A DNA stretch of 64,000 nucleotides from Cycas panzhihuaensis (Eukaryota > Cycadophyta), in the NCBI GenBank assembly GCA_023213395.1, contig CM041465.1:69695741-69759740 (forward strand). Direction: 5' to 3'. The position numbers and the translations under genes are program-made. Below the pieces are notes generated by a model. That model had not been told where the DNA came from. It saw only the letters and a list, made by a program, of their open reading frames with translations, and ran no database searches. Shown piece by piece: positions 44,544 through 56,084 of this stretch (position 1 is the first letter of the stretch; the number at the start of each line of letters is the position of its first letter).

Positions 44544-45459
44544 CTTGATTAATATACCAAATTAAACTTGGAGACTTTTGAGTTAACGCCACTTAAGTTC
44601 CACTCGATATCCAACAATGATCAGTACAAGATTGAAAATTATGGATGGAATAGAGGGCTTAGCTTGCAAGTTGTCCAACCTGATACTAGAATCAGCGTTG
44701 GCCAAGTTAACGGTACTTGAGGCAGAGTAAGAACTCTTTTCGGGCCTCCCCACTTAGTGTTTTTAATGATTAAAAGTGCTAAAATAAGTGCTTATAGGTT
44801 TTTTTTTTTTTTTGTTGTAAACTTCGTTAAAAAGACTTCAAAAGTACAACGTAGTTGCATTAAATGATAAATAATGCAATTAAATACAAAAAAAAAAAAA
44901 ATTAAGTGAGATAATCAGCAGCTAATCACAATGAATTTTAATGCCTAGACAAGCCAATGAAGCAAGTCAATCACCACGAACACCTGGGATCAAAAAATGA
45001 TCCCGACGCACCAAAAAAAATTGAAGTCTTTATTGATCTTTGTACCTTTTTGTGTATGAAGTCGAGCCTCATAGTAATTGGGTCACCTCGCAAGGAGCCC
45101 AGTGAGCAGAAGTGCTTCAAATGATACAATTCAGGCTTAAATAGGCCAAAATAATGGTGATTAATTCACCAAAATTGCTTACAAAAGATAGTGTGATTAA
45201 CACACTTTAAAAAAACCTTTGAAAAAGATAAAAATTAAAAGCACTTTAAGCTCAAATTTAATGACCTAAGTCACCTCACAGGGAGCTTAGCGTTATTAGA
45301 AAAAAGTGATTAAAGCCTCTTTACAATGATGAAATGGAGGATAACAAATAACTTTAACAAAACTAAAGTTTAAAATGAAAAATTAAAAATGGAATATACT
45401 AAGTATATTCCAAATGTTATAACCAAAGTTTAAAAACTATGTGAAGATCGAAATTTCTT

Positions 45460-46255
45460 CAAATAAACTGGCGACGGCGAAAAATAAACGGGGTACTCAA
45501 ATATGCGAGCAGAGACAATTACCAGGTGCGAGTGGATTCAATTTGCAGGCACGTTGAGGTTACCAGCACGCGATAGATGCAGTCGCTATAAAGAAATCGA
45601 CCACGCAAAGGAATGAAGAGCCACTGAAAACCACAAGGAGCAGGTGATACACAGACGTAATGTTGAATGGAAGCCTACTACGGAGGAGTCGAGATCAAAT
45701 AGTGCACGAGCAGGAGGATACACCAGGGCCAGACAGTGAGCACATCACAAAGAATGTCCACCGAACACTTAACAGCGCTGCACAGCGACGAAAGCAAGGT
45801 CAAGAAGGTGCAGGTCGCACAGCGAAGTGATGGCCGAACAAAGCACAAACAGGCCAGAGCCACACAAAGCCACACGTCACGTTGAAGTAGATAGACAAAC
45901 AGAGCACGCGCAGGTCACTCGCAAATAGTGCAGATGAGAGAGGCGCCATGGGGGCAGGGACAAGAAGTCATAGAGAGAGTCATGTGGATTGATTAGTATA
46001 GACTGCGCACAGTCCACAGAGCAGCCACGCACGAGAAGATGCTATGTGAGTCGCACGTTTGGAAGAAGGAGTTGTCAACGTATTGCTCCACAGGATGGCA
46101 CAGAGGCACAGAGTTCACGTGAGCCATTACGGGAGGCGCACAAACATGCAACTCCAAAGGAGAGACAAGAGCCCAGTGACAGGAGGCAATTGCTTGGAGA
46201 TGCGGGACGAGTTTCGAAAGCCACAGATGGGAGCCGCAATACTTGTATTTATAGC
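45460..46255. other. GC- and CpG-rich block inside the C3 leader
   Basis: About 800 bp with clearly higher G+C and many CpG steps (GCGACGGCGA, GCACGCGCAGG) than the AT-rich leader either side. Both strands have modest open pieces without motifs. At its right edge TATTTATAG (46248-46256) is a TATAAATA box on the - strand, directed into the block. Confidence 0.6.
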
Positions 46256-46403
46256 AAATGACACTAGTTGGAAGAAACTGAGTGTAAAAGAGCTTTATGA
46301 TTCAATTATTGATGCATACAATCATGCTTTTGATGAATTAAAACCACTTGAGAAGGCAACCTCTGTAGTTTTTACCTCCCTTTTTTGTCACCTGAACAAA
46401 TAG
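46059..46403 (+). other. Open frame with protein-like C-terminal 48 residues
   Basis: A 114-codon + strand frame, antisense to C3. Its first two thirds lie in the CpG-rich block and look random. The last part, WKKLSVKELYDSIIDAYNHA followed by FDELKPLEKAT, has the composition of a helical protein segment and stands in AT-rich sequence. I do not recognise the family. It could be a captured host exon or chance. Confidence 0.3.
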
Positions 46404-47141
46404 AGAGCTTATACAAAAGAGGAATTTTTCCTTCTTTTTTTTGGGGGGGGAGCTTAATAATAAAGTGAGCTAGCCATATATTGGCTCAAAAAAGGACTGT
46501 CAAACATAAAGAGAGGCTCTAGAAAAAAGAAATTTAATACAAATCCTCTTTAATGAAAATAATTCAGGGTTAATACCCTTTATCAAGAGTTTTTATTTAT
46601 CCCTACAACAAGACCAATAAAGAACCACTAGACAGCCACCACTTTCTCCTTCAAACCTCATTTTTTTTAAGGCAACAAAGTGCAAATTTAGAAAATCTTG
46701 AAATAATTAATGATTTCAAGAAGTTTTCACATATCACACCTTCATACACATTAAAGAGGCTTTAAAAAAAACTTCATAAAGCAGCCAATATCTTCTCCAA
46801 AAAAGTTGCTTATTCACTAAGCTTTGCCAAAGATGCAAAGATTGCAACACAACTTGGCTTTGTGAAAGAATACTTGAAGATTAGCTCCCAATCATCTGCA
46901 AATCTTGATATCAACAAAGTCCCTTTTTCTACTCACCAAATTAGCCTCCAAGACACAAATATGCAAAACAATTCCATAAAATTACTTTAAAAAAATTGCA
47001 AACTTAAAGTGCAAAAGTCCTTCAACAATATAACATGTCAAGAAATTGATCCTTGCACCAGTTGGATCGCCTTCATATGGCAAAGGCCGTCACCAAACGT
47101 GGAGTGCAACAAAGCCTTGAATTTGCTCCTCGAAACGCCAA

Positions 47142-47153
47142 GCTCTGATACCA
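47142..47153 (-). promoter_or_regulatory. C3 primer-binding site (initiator tRNA-Met type)
   Basis: GCTCTGATACCA is the exact complement of TGGTATCAGAGC, three bases from the LTR. Confidence 0.9.
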
Positions 47154-47156
47154 AAG

Positions 47157-47694
47157 TGAAAGCAATGGAAATGACACAAGCACTAGGATCTATTGAGGAA
47201 TAGGATAGGACATCATAACATGAAGGACTAAACTTTAGATTAACTGAAACATGGAGTACAAAACATGAAGATAATAGGGAGGAGCATTCAACTTCAAATC
47301 AACTTATTATGGAAACAAATAGGAAGGAGAATTGATCTCTACACTTCACCTACAAATGATGCCACTGCAGCATAACTCTGACTCCAATACTACATACCAA
47401 AACATGGAAAGTATGACTCTTTATAAAGGAGATTGAACGATCAGGATCTAAACACGTCACTAATCAACAATACAAGACAAATCTGATTAGAACTCTACTT
47501 TCCTCAAAGATAAGGATGGTGACAAGTGGAGCCATCCAAAGTTGACTTTCCACAAGCACATGTGGAAAAGCCATTACAAGACAAAAGACAATTTTATAAT
47601 CAAACAAATGAACACTTTAGGATAAAGGCCTAAAGTCACAAAAATACTAATGTCCATGGTCAAGGCTTAATGCTTAGGACATGAAGGTTTAAAA
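47157..47694 (-). repeat. C3 5' LTR (right copy)
   Basis: Starts TGAAAGCAATGG and ends GGTTTAAAA; followed by the TAAAT duplication. Confidence 0.9.
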
Positions 47695-47739
47695 TAAATA
47701 TCAAATGAAATAATAGCAATAAAATGGCCCTCTTCTAGG

Positions 47740-47777
47740 CGAGGGTTTCCTCCCAAATCGAGGGTTTCCTCCCAAAT
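47740..47777. repeat. 19-bp perfect tandem duplication
   Basis: CGAGGGTTTCCTCCCAAAT occurs twice in a row. Confidence 0.95.
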
Positions 47778-47986
47778 GGCATAGCGAGCCCTGATGGCTC
47801 TAGGCCATTAGTCCATATCAAAATATCAATTCTCCAAGAGTAATTTACAATTGAATAATGATCTCTATTTATAGCCCTGCTTTTATTCTCTCTCTAAAAA
47901 TTGTCTTCTTTACTCTCTCTCCTCAAAAATATCGACTTCACATTAATAAATCCTCCTTATTCTCCTTAAAAATTAACTTCACAAAA

Positions 47987-48700
47987 TTAAGAACACCACA
48001 AGTCCATTTTCTTCTTTTCCTTTAGGAATGATTTTAAGATTTGCCTTTTGTCCCACACCAAACACCTATCATCCTCAAATTCAACTTTGAGTTGTTTTTT
48101 GATCATTTGGGAGATAGAAAGCATATTCGTTTTTAGGCCAAGAACATATAATACATCCCTTAACTTTTTTATCTCTCCATTTGTCATCTTCATAGGAATG
48201 ATTCCTCTTCCCTTGATAGGGTGAGTCAAGTTGTCTCCTAACTCAATTGCATTGCCTCCAAGATGATCTACCATGCTTTCAAACTAGTCTTTTTATGATG
48301 TCATTTGCTTTGACACCCCTAAATCAATGTACCAATTGTTTAATGAAACAACTTAAGTGGAAGGAGCAACCCCAAGGGTGCTTTCCTCAAAGGTGTTCCC
48401 TAAGTATCTTTTTCTCAAGGCATCCTAAGCTTTGTTTGGCATTGATGTCCTTGAGATGTGTCTGAGAATCTAGTCAATGACTAAGAGAGTGATAGTTGTT
48501 ATAGTAGTTTTGTCCTCTTTTATTCCATCGAGATTAGATGGGGTGCCAATCATCATTTCCCAAGCATTTTTAGCTATTAGAATGCTCTTCATTTTAGCTT
48601 TCTAGGTGTTGTAGTTGTCCTCATTGAGCTTGTCATGCACTGAAGGGATGAAATAGCAACCATTAAAACAACACAGAAGAAAAAGGTGCTCAACAACATA
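47987..48700 (-). pseudogene. C6: copia gag-protease remnant
   Basis: The - strand reads ILIAKNAWEMMIGTPSNLDG (gag N-terminal region), DALRKRYLGN, then after a jump WYIDLGVSKQMTS, a protease active site with DSGA changed to DLGV. The open piece 48274-47987 gives NAIELGDNLTHPIKGRGII and LRDVLYVLGLKTNMLSISQM. Most of gag including the zinc knuckle is missing between them. No LTR, integrase or RT of this element is visible. Confidence 0.82.
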
Positions 48701-48913
48701 AAGGGCGCCTAGAGGACCAAAAACAAGTCCTTTTACAACACCAAAAAAATTATTTTATTTTCTTTGACAAACCAATTCAAAGCCACTCTACAAGGATTTA
48801 CTCATGATTTTCTCTATTGGTAACCAGCTTAGAGAAAATGTTATAGAGTTTGATTAAATGATCAAATCAAAAAGTGTGTTTGTGACTGAATGTTGAGCCA
48901 CAACCACTGGTTC

Positions 48914-48946
48914 TAGCTTTGATGTTTGATACTAACATCAAAGCTA
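48914..48946. repeat. Perfect inverted repeat, 13-bp arms, 7-bp loop
   Basis: TAGCTTTGATGTT (48914-48926) and AACATCAAAGCTA (48934-48946) around TGATACT. It lies 20 bp left of the solo LTR. Confidence 0.9.
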
Positions 48947-48967
48947 AGTCATAATTGTCAGACAAGG

Positions 48968-49483
48968 TGTGGCGTTCCAAACCCTAGTTTTTGGTTGACT
49001 TCTTGAAGCTAATATGACCAACTTTACTTCTTCATTTTGGCCGACTTAAGAAGCCAGTTTGACTAACTTAATTCCATTATTCTGGCCAACTTAACCCTTA
49101 TTTTTTGGCCAACTTCACTAGACTAGTTTTGCCTGCCTATATATAGGGCTTTTTGGCCTAGGCTTAGGGCATCAATTTAGTTGAGGATCTGCCATATTTT
49201 TGGCCTTTAGGAGCCGCCATAGGAGGGCAACTCGCCTTGAGGAGGAAGCTAGTGATATTTATTTATCTATTGTAAGTTTTGTTATCTTATCTATCTATCT
49301 ATATATATATATATGATTAGTGTTATTTCACTTGATATTTAGTCTATTTGGGCTATAAAGCTGTGGGTATTGTACTTTTCATTTCAATATTAGATATTAT
49401 TACTTGGTTACCTATGCAAAATCTCTACAAGATAGTCTTGTGTGTGGATATTGTTTATGTTTGAGGTGTGAATTCCCCTTGTT

Positions 49484-49541
<58 letters not shown>

Positions 49542-49720
49542 TGATTAGTGTTATTTCACTTGATATTTAGTCTATTTGGGCTATAAAGCTATGGGTATTG
49601 TACTTTTCATTTTAGTATTAGATATTATTACTTGGTTACCTGTGCAAAACCTCTGCAAGATAGTCTTGTGTGTGGATATTGTTTATGTTTGAGGTGTGAA
49701 TTCCCCTTGGTATTCTTACA
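48968..49720 (+). mobile_element. Solo LTR, related to the G4 LTR
   Basis: 753 bp starting TGTGGCGTTCC and ending TTCTTACA, flanked by the perfect duplication CAAGG (48963-48967 and 49721-49725). It resembles the G4 LTR: similar first bases (TGTTGCGTTCT), repeated GCCGACTTAA and GGCCAACTT words, and a TATA box at almost the same offset (TATATATAG at 49139, 171 bp in; TATAAATAG at 62897, 172 bp in). No PBS or internal sequence follows, so LTR-LTR recombination is the likely origin. Confidence 0.85.
49314..49709. repeat. 168-bp direct duplication inside the solo LTR
   Basis: Copies 49314-49481 and 49542-49709 differ at only a few bases. They are separated by a 57-bp (TA)n(GA)n microsatellite at 49484-49540 and also preceded by a TA tract. 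Confidence 0.95.
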
Positions 49721-49725
49721 CAAGG

Positions 49726-50909
49726 AGCTTGAGAAGCCAACCTAGGGTTGAAGACGGCAACTGAGAGGGTTGCAAGTTATAGGGGTTCGAACCCAAGACA
49801 CCACAGTGACTAGAATGATGTGAGTCTTGTGGATCTGCAACATTTAAGATGAGCATTGAGAAAGAACAAGTTTACAACTAGGCTTTGCTTTGGATCTTAG
49901 CTAAGTGAACTTCAATTTGATTGTGACAAAGATTTCCTCGAACCGAGGTGAAGCAATCTTTCCCAACTTTGAATGATTGACAGCATGATCTAGCGATTGC
50001 CAAGGATGAAATGCAAGGAGATGTCAGCCTAGGCTGACTCTTAATTCTGATCTCCAACAAAGTGAATCAACGGTGAATGCCAGTTGGGCAACAATTTTGA
50101 GGAAGTCTTTCGACAAACAAAATCTCAGACGTTGGTCTAAATAATTTCAAAGAATCTACCGACATCGGTCAAGACTGTCTTCATAGGTTTCAAGCACTTC
50201 AAGTCACTTATCAAGTGTCAGTTAAGAGTCGACTTAGTCTTCATTAATAAATCATTTTTCATGGATAGAAGAAATATGTTGTTTAAAAGTCAATTTATTG
50301 ATGTCGTTTAAAACTGACTTCAATTTCTTTGAAGCATTGTTCAAGAAGCTAGAAAAAATGCTCTAATTTTGATGGATGTCGGTCTAAAATCAACTTCAAT
50401 TCCTCATAATGTCATTCAACATATATTAGAACAAAGTTGGCTTTTCTTTATTAAATCATCTTCACCTCTTAAAACTATCATGCAATAGGTCACAATCTGA
50501 GAACAAAGTAGGATTGATCTGCCAATGCCCTTCTTCAAGATGTTGGCTACTTCAAACTTGACCCTAGCAGGGTGACTTAGACAACACAAAAAATTTTTAT
50601 CTTGAAGCCTCCAATAAATGCTCCTTTTAAGAAGAAAAAACCCTAGATTGTACCCACTCATATACCATGTAAGCTTTCAGGGTTACACAAGCATCACACA
50701 CACAAGCTATTGTTTGGATGTTATCTCACTTGTTCATCGATCAGTAATGAGGATGAATAGTACATATATACAGAAAGAATGATATGCATGTGTAACAAGT
50801 GTACAACATGCAATACTTGCCAATAAGAGAACTATGATACAAATAGAAAGAATTCAATGATACAGAAATAGAAAACAATAAAAATAGAATCAAGCATTAT
50901 GCTTAACAT
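49726..50909. other. Unassigned stretch
   Basis: No domain, LTR end or RNA gene seen. GGGGTTCGAACCCAAGAC near 49784 resembles a tRNA T-arm but has no tRNA around it. Confidence 0.4.
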
Positions 50910-51014
50910 GTATTACTATTGCAACATTGAACTTAGGTGTGTAAAAGAAACTATGTCTAGTGAAGAAAGTCATGACTTATGAAAGGAGTACTTATAAGAC
51001 CCTTAAGAGAGGAC
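50910..51014. repeat. Diverged direct repeat, copy 1
   Basis: Shares TTAGGTGTGTAAA, ATGTCTAGTG, AGTCAT and GAAAGGAGTA with 51996-52093. The pair is 1.1 kb apart and may be ends of an old short element. Confidence 0.65.
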
Positions 51015-51995
51015 TTTTGACTATTCACTTCATATGGTTGAGGGGATTCTTGACTCTTCAGCTCATTAATAACTTTTCACTTCATTTTCAATGAACTTTC
51101 ATGTAATATTTAAGGAGAAGTGAATTAGGGTGGAAGGCAATTGTTAAGCATGAATTCTTTGATGTTTGCTTCCATAGATGAGCTTGTAAGGAGGGCTACC
51201 CTAAAGTAAGCCAAAGGATTCCACCTAGAGGAGGTTGTTGTGTGTAGTCCATTTGTGAAAGGTATTGTATGTAGCACTATTGGTTAACACCAGTGCATCC
51301 AAACAAGTTCAAAAGTGGAACTAGTGCATTCAAAAGATCCACTTATGAAAATTGATAATAACATAGTGAGATGGTTAACAAGATGGGCCAACCTCCGGTT
51401 GCGGTCTGCACACGGGGCGGTTTGTGGTGGAAGTAGTCTCATTGTTGCCCTCAATGATAGTATTGCCTGACTCTCTTTGGTGTTTGGTTTCCTATTTGTT
51501 CACTCTTAGATACTCTCATCAAGATTCTCTCTCATTGTCCTCTATTCTAATATCTTCTCTCTTGAAGTACATTCATTATGCAATATGGAAATTTTAAATG
51601 GAAAATTAATAGTGTCTGTGAATTTGTGGATTTGGCAATTACTTTTTGCAAAGTTTGGATTTTAATTAGCAAGAATTTTCAGCATCTTAAGACTTTTAAA
51701 GTGTTCATTCTTGTGAGATGTAACATTGCCGCCTCATCTTCTAACTTGGTTTTGGTGCAAACTTTTCCTTCTTGGAATCTTTCATTGTAGCTTGTTTGTA
51801 TAGAAGTAATCATAGGTAGACCCCATCAGGCCAATCCACTGTCTAAAATTCTCTTTATGTCCTATGTAATTCTTCTCATTGTTTCATTATGTTCTAAGAT
51901 ATATGCAAGCACTCTTTTAGCAATTGTCAAATGTCCTTGGTTTTTCGAAAGTGATCTCTTACTATTTTATGTAACACACCAAAAATATTTCATGC
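51015..51995. other. Unassigned stretch between the diverged repeats
   Basis: No coding motif recognised. A 70-codon open piece at 51578-51790 shows no family signature. Confidence 0.4.
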
Positions 51996-52093
51996 ATTAT
52001 TATTGTAACCCTAAAGTGGACATAGGTGTGTAAACGAGACAATGTCTAGTGGAGGGAGTCATATCTTGTGAAAGGAGTATTTATAAGCCCCTT
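51996..52093. repeat. Diverged direct repeat, copy 2
   Basis: Partner of 50910-51014, same orientation, roughly 80 per cent alike by eye over the best part. Confidence 0.65.
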
Positions 52094-55020
52094 AAAAGAT
52101 GACCTCCTTTATAACCCTACAGGCTGTCCTGCAGCTGCACGGCCCCTTCAGATCTCTAAATCATTGTACTGCATATGGGCCTTATGGGCACTACTGAGCA
52201 TTATAGGAAGAAGTAAAATTTCATGAAGCAATAAAATGAAATTCCATGGACAGAATTTTGAGGTACTTACTTCTCATAGCATGCGGTGATACACTTTTCT
52301 GTCCATGACAATTAAACACCTTAACCTGATGACTGTGAATGACTGAAACTTGTGGCTTCCTTCTTGCCTTCTAAGCTTGAAGCTGCAACTTATCTTTCCA
52401 CTTCTTCCTCTTCATTTTCATCGCATACACTTGTGATAGCAGATTGTGATCAAACCCCTTTTCTCCTAAGATTATGTTTAGATATCAACAACTCCCTCAG
52501 AAATTTTCTTTGTGGGATTTTCATAATGGAGTTACAAGAGGAATTTGCGTCAATAACTGTGCACCACACCATGCACTTGTCCAATGAACTTGTTCCAGCT
52601 TTTGAACCCTATTTTTGGCCATTTTATAGGTTAATTTCCATCCCATAACATTTATGCATATCTGTATGTCATATATTTTGTCATAATTTAAAAATTGGGG
52701 ACATGGACATGGGCAAATGACATAAATTAGGTTCCCAGTGTTGATTTGACTGTACTTATATTGCTTCTATAGATTATGCTTCAACTAACTATTCCCACTT
52801 GGTGGTAGGTTTTACCCATGTGCAGCCTTGCAAGGTTGCACCCTGATTATTACAAGGAGATGTAATTGACGTTTGATCTGTGTGCAACTCCTCTTCCTTG
52901 ATAAGTTCAGACGTTGAACCAATCATTGTACTGAAATGTTGATCAGTTTGCCAACCATGGCATTTGTCTGAATCTCTCTCATGCAGTGATCTGTCCGGTA
53001 TTCTGACATTAGTGCACAATACAGAAAAGGAAAGAAGGCATTTGTCCCAATGTGCTTCAGTCAGCAGTTATTGGGGATGAGATTTCTTCCAGGAAAACAT
53101 TGCTAGAGTACTTCTGCATAGAACCTGCAGGGGTAGTGAAATATATAGCAGTTGCACAAATTGTTTTATCCAAAGGACAAAATTACATGTAGAGGTTGAC
53201 ATTCATCAGGCAATCTACTGGTTCAATCAGTCATTAACAGTGGATGGGCAATGCAAGAGTCAACACCATCTGTAGGCCTCTTGTCAACATTCAAATACTC
53301 CAGCAATGGGCTCTATGAAGCCCAGCACTCCGTCATGTGCCCTTGCTTTCATATTGTTGATAAAGGGACCAGACGCTCATGATTTTTGTAACAAATGTGC
53401 CAAAATCTAACTAATCTTTGTGATTGTAAAAACCTTGGACAGACAACTGCAAGCCATTATCTTCAAATGCATGCTACATTGCCTGCTACATTCAGGAGGC
53501 TCTATGCTTGAGATTAAGTTCCACTTGGTAGCAAAATATTTGAAGATTTAACTGAAACCTCAGTGTTGTCAGAGAACAAAACTATCAAGTTGATAAATAT
53601 TGCGTACGTCTATATAGATACCTTATCAACTAAACCAATGCACGTGTCAAACACACAAAGTCAAGGGCTTTTACTGGTATCGCAAAAGAATCTACTTAAA
53701 AAGCGGCAGCAGATATTGATAATAAGTATTCTAAAAAAATACACTTCGTTTAAAATTCATGTCTGCCAAAAACCTTTGAGACTGCCTGTGTCAAATATAA
53801 ACAGGTCTCAACAATAGCTATGTAGTATGCGCTTGATAATGAGTGACAACTCTCTAAATGAGGATTTGTATGAACTTACTTTTGTTGAGGATTCTTGAAT
53901 TCAAGCATGGGTTGAAGAGGACTTCCTATAATAAGCAGAAACAAATACAAACCACATTAGAAACAAATAACCAAATCCTGCATTAAAATTACTAAAAAGC
54001 ATAAAAACAATCAGAAAGCAGATGGTATGGAGTACTTGTGCTACTCTCTCTTCTTTAGGATGTTTATTAATATAAGAATTGCTTGATGACAAAAAGTCCA
54101 ACAGAATGATTCTTGACAGTTCTTACAAACCAAGTTGCTCCAAGCACAAGACATCAAGTCATGGAACCGGCAACTCAAAAAACATAGGGAATATGGAAAT
54201 GGAAATTTGGGGTTCTTTTTGGGAGGGTAATCAGAGTTTCAAAGTTGAAAACTTTCAAAATTTTAATGATCCATGTGCTTTGAGCCTTCAGAATGCTTGT
54301 TACCCTGATTTAGAGCCAAATTTCCCAATGTAAGGTGGACATCTGCAAACAAATGAAAAGAAGCCAGTAATAAAAGAAAGATGTGCATGCCAACAAAAAA
54401 CAGGAACATACACTTGTAGAGCTAGAAATGTGTCTGATCAACCCTGAAAAGGCCCATCATCTAGTTCTATTTAGGGAAGGCCGACTTCAATACTTTCTCT
54501 AGTCACTCTATCTACTTCATCTTCTATGCAGCCAACTCCACAATCATCTAGGAGAAAGAGGCATGCAGCCAGTGCTAACCATGTATAGGAGATCCTGACA
54601 ACGAGGCCAGGGATGACATTAACCATGCTATTGTAGAGTGTTTCAATGCATGCAAGATCCATTTTAATGAGGCCCACTCATCATATTTTGAAAACAGGTT
54701 TCCTGCAATTAAAATAATCAGCCTATAGGACATGTGATTCCATCATATGAGAGGGTCCATACAACAATGTTAAAGGACATAAGGGATCATGTAAAGAAGA
54801 TGGCGGTACCTATATGCAAAATATGTGTCAATAATGGCTGTAGCATCATCATGGACAGTTAGAATGATACACGCAACCATCATTTACTGAATGTCATTGT
54901 CTCTTCTCCTATTGGCCCTTAATTTCTAAGAGTTGTGGATTGTTCAAGACAGGAGAAGAATGCAAATTTTCAAGCTCAGGTATTATTTGCAACCATCAAT
55001 GAGGTTGGGCAGGTCCAAGT
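52094..55020. other. Unassigned stretch
   Basis: Open pieces of 60-100 codons occur on both strands (52352-52648 +, 53019-52789 -, 53563-53817 +, 54079-54333 +, 54677-54471 -). None has a recognisable family motif, adjacent exon-like pieces or repeat ends. The stretch is less TE-like in feel than its neighbours and could be old intergenic sequence or introns. Confidence 0.4.
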
Positions 55021-55366
55021 TGTTAGATATTAATGTTTATTTCGGATTCATATCCTTGGGTTATGAACCTCCCCTTAATATTTGTACTATATAGGATTAT
55101 TTTATGTTATGTTGAGTGATAAGTCAATTTACAATTCTCACTTCACGTGTCATAGTAGGTAGGATTATTATTCTGTCCAAATTTAAATTTAGTTACGTAT
55201 AGGCCATTTATAAAATGTCAGAGTGAAGAGTAAAGATTAGTGAAATAATTTTGTAATGTGAGGCATTTATTGATTTGAAATTTTATCAAATATTTTAAAT
55301 CAATTTCTAATGTTTGATAGTTAATCCTTTCAATTATTACTCTCCATTACCTGCCTTACTGTAACA
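55021..55366 (+). repeat. Unpaired LTR with adjacent PBS
   Basis: 346 bp from TGTTAGATATT to CTGTAACA, followed after three bases by TGGTATCAGAGC. TATATAGG near 55088 may be its TATA box. No second copy is found in the window. It is therefore the 5' LTR of an element that is either truncated or extends around or beyond C5. Confidence 0.8.
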
Positions 55367-55369
55367 TTA

Positions 55370-55381
55370 TGGTATCAGAGC
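55370..55381 (+). promoter_or_regulatory. Primer-binding site (initiator tRNA-Met type)
   Basis: Exact TGGTATCAGAGC three bases after the LTR at 55021-55366. Confidence 0.88.
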
Positions 55382-56051
55382 AGATTTGTGTTGCATCATC
55401 AACTATAATTGTTGATTATCGTACTAGCTCTAACTGTTGTTAGAATGCATATAATTTACATGCATTAAATATTGTTTATTAGCTGAGATATTCAGTCAGT
55501 TAAGTAAATTTCACATGCATATTGCAGAGACATAATTGCAAGCAATTGGACACCTATACGCAGGCTGGAAGATACATGCTACATGCAAGCAGATTAACAT
55601 GCAAACTCACATGCATGCAGGCTGAAAGAACTCGTTCTTTGTAATTGCTGCAGATTTATAGACATGCCGGCTTGCAAAAGTCACATGAAAGCGGGTTATG
55701 AGACGCTGAAGGTAAAGGGTTGTCGGTATCAATATACCTCCTATTCACAAACTTCTTGAAAAGGATTATTATTGAAAGGCCACTGTGAAATAGACTTCTG
55801 TGATTAAATCCTTGTATTAAATGGTGATCTCTATTGAAAATTTAACCTCTGAAGTAAGTGTTGCAGGATTGCTGAAAAGTGTTACAGGGATAAAACGAAA
55901 TCTATTGTTGTTGAAGCAAGGGTTGTTGATAAAGACCTTTGTTGGACCTCCATGAAAACGCTGTTGGGACAGCAAACGGGCATCATTTTTTAATGGCATG
56001 TTGATGCTATTGAACACTAGAAAAGAAGTGTGATATTGAGCCATTGGGGAT
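55382..56051 (+). other. Leader-like sequence after the unpaired LTR
   Basis: Non-coding; several GCATGCA and ACATGCAAGC words near 55560-55620. No gag found before C5 begins. Confidence 0.45.
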
Positions 56052-56084
56052 GTTAAATGATCTCAAATTATTTGTTGTCCTGAG
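56052..56084 (+). repeat. 33-bp direct repeat flanking C5, left copy
   Basis: Matches 61085-61117 at 32 of 33 positions (starts GTTAAATGATCTCAAATTAT). It lies directly left of C5 leader sequence where a 5' LTR would be expected. Confidence 0.9.

Larger units (their letters stand above)
44570..47141 (-). other. C3 untranslated leader
   Basis: A 2.6-kb leader, longer than in C2. Most is AT-rich. It contains the GC- and CpG-rich insert at 45460-46255 and the shared hairpin motif at 47062-47087. No gag-pol coding sequence lies here. Confidence 0.7.
41070..47694 (-). mobile_element. C3: Ty1/copia element with internal deletion
   Basis: LTRs 41070-41610 and 47157-47694 flank - strand gag, protease, integrase and only the ends of RT/RNase H. 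The target duplication TAAAT is at 41065-41069 and 47695-47699. The right LTR ends AAAA instead of AACA, a single substitution in the terminal CA. PBS complement GCTCTGATACCA is at 47142-47153. LTRs differ at a few per cent of sites by eye. Confidence 0.92.

Noticed and set aside
49780-49800. GGTTCGAACCC motif as a possible tRNA or SINE box B
   Set aside because: No acceptor, D-arm or anticodon structure around it and no box A at the right distance.
52352-52648. 98-codon open frame starting MASFLPSKLEAATYLSTSSS
   Set aside because: Ser-rich start and no family motif; no neighbouring exon-like pieces. Not listed as a gene.
54471-54677. - strand frame with a possible membrane segment (WLALAACLFLLDDC)
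   Set aside because: Isolated 68-codon frame with no family motif or supporting context.
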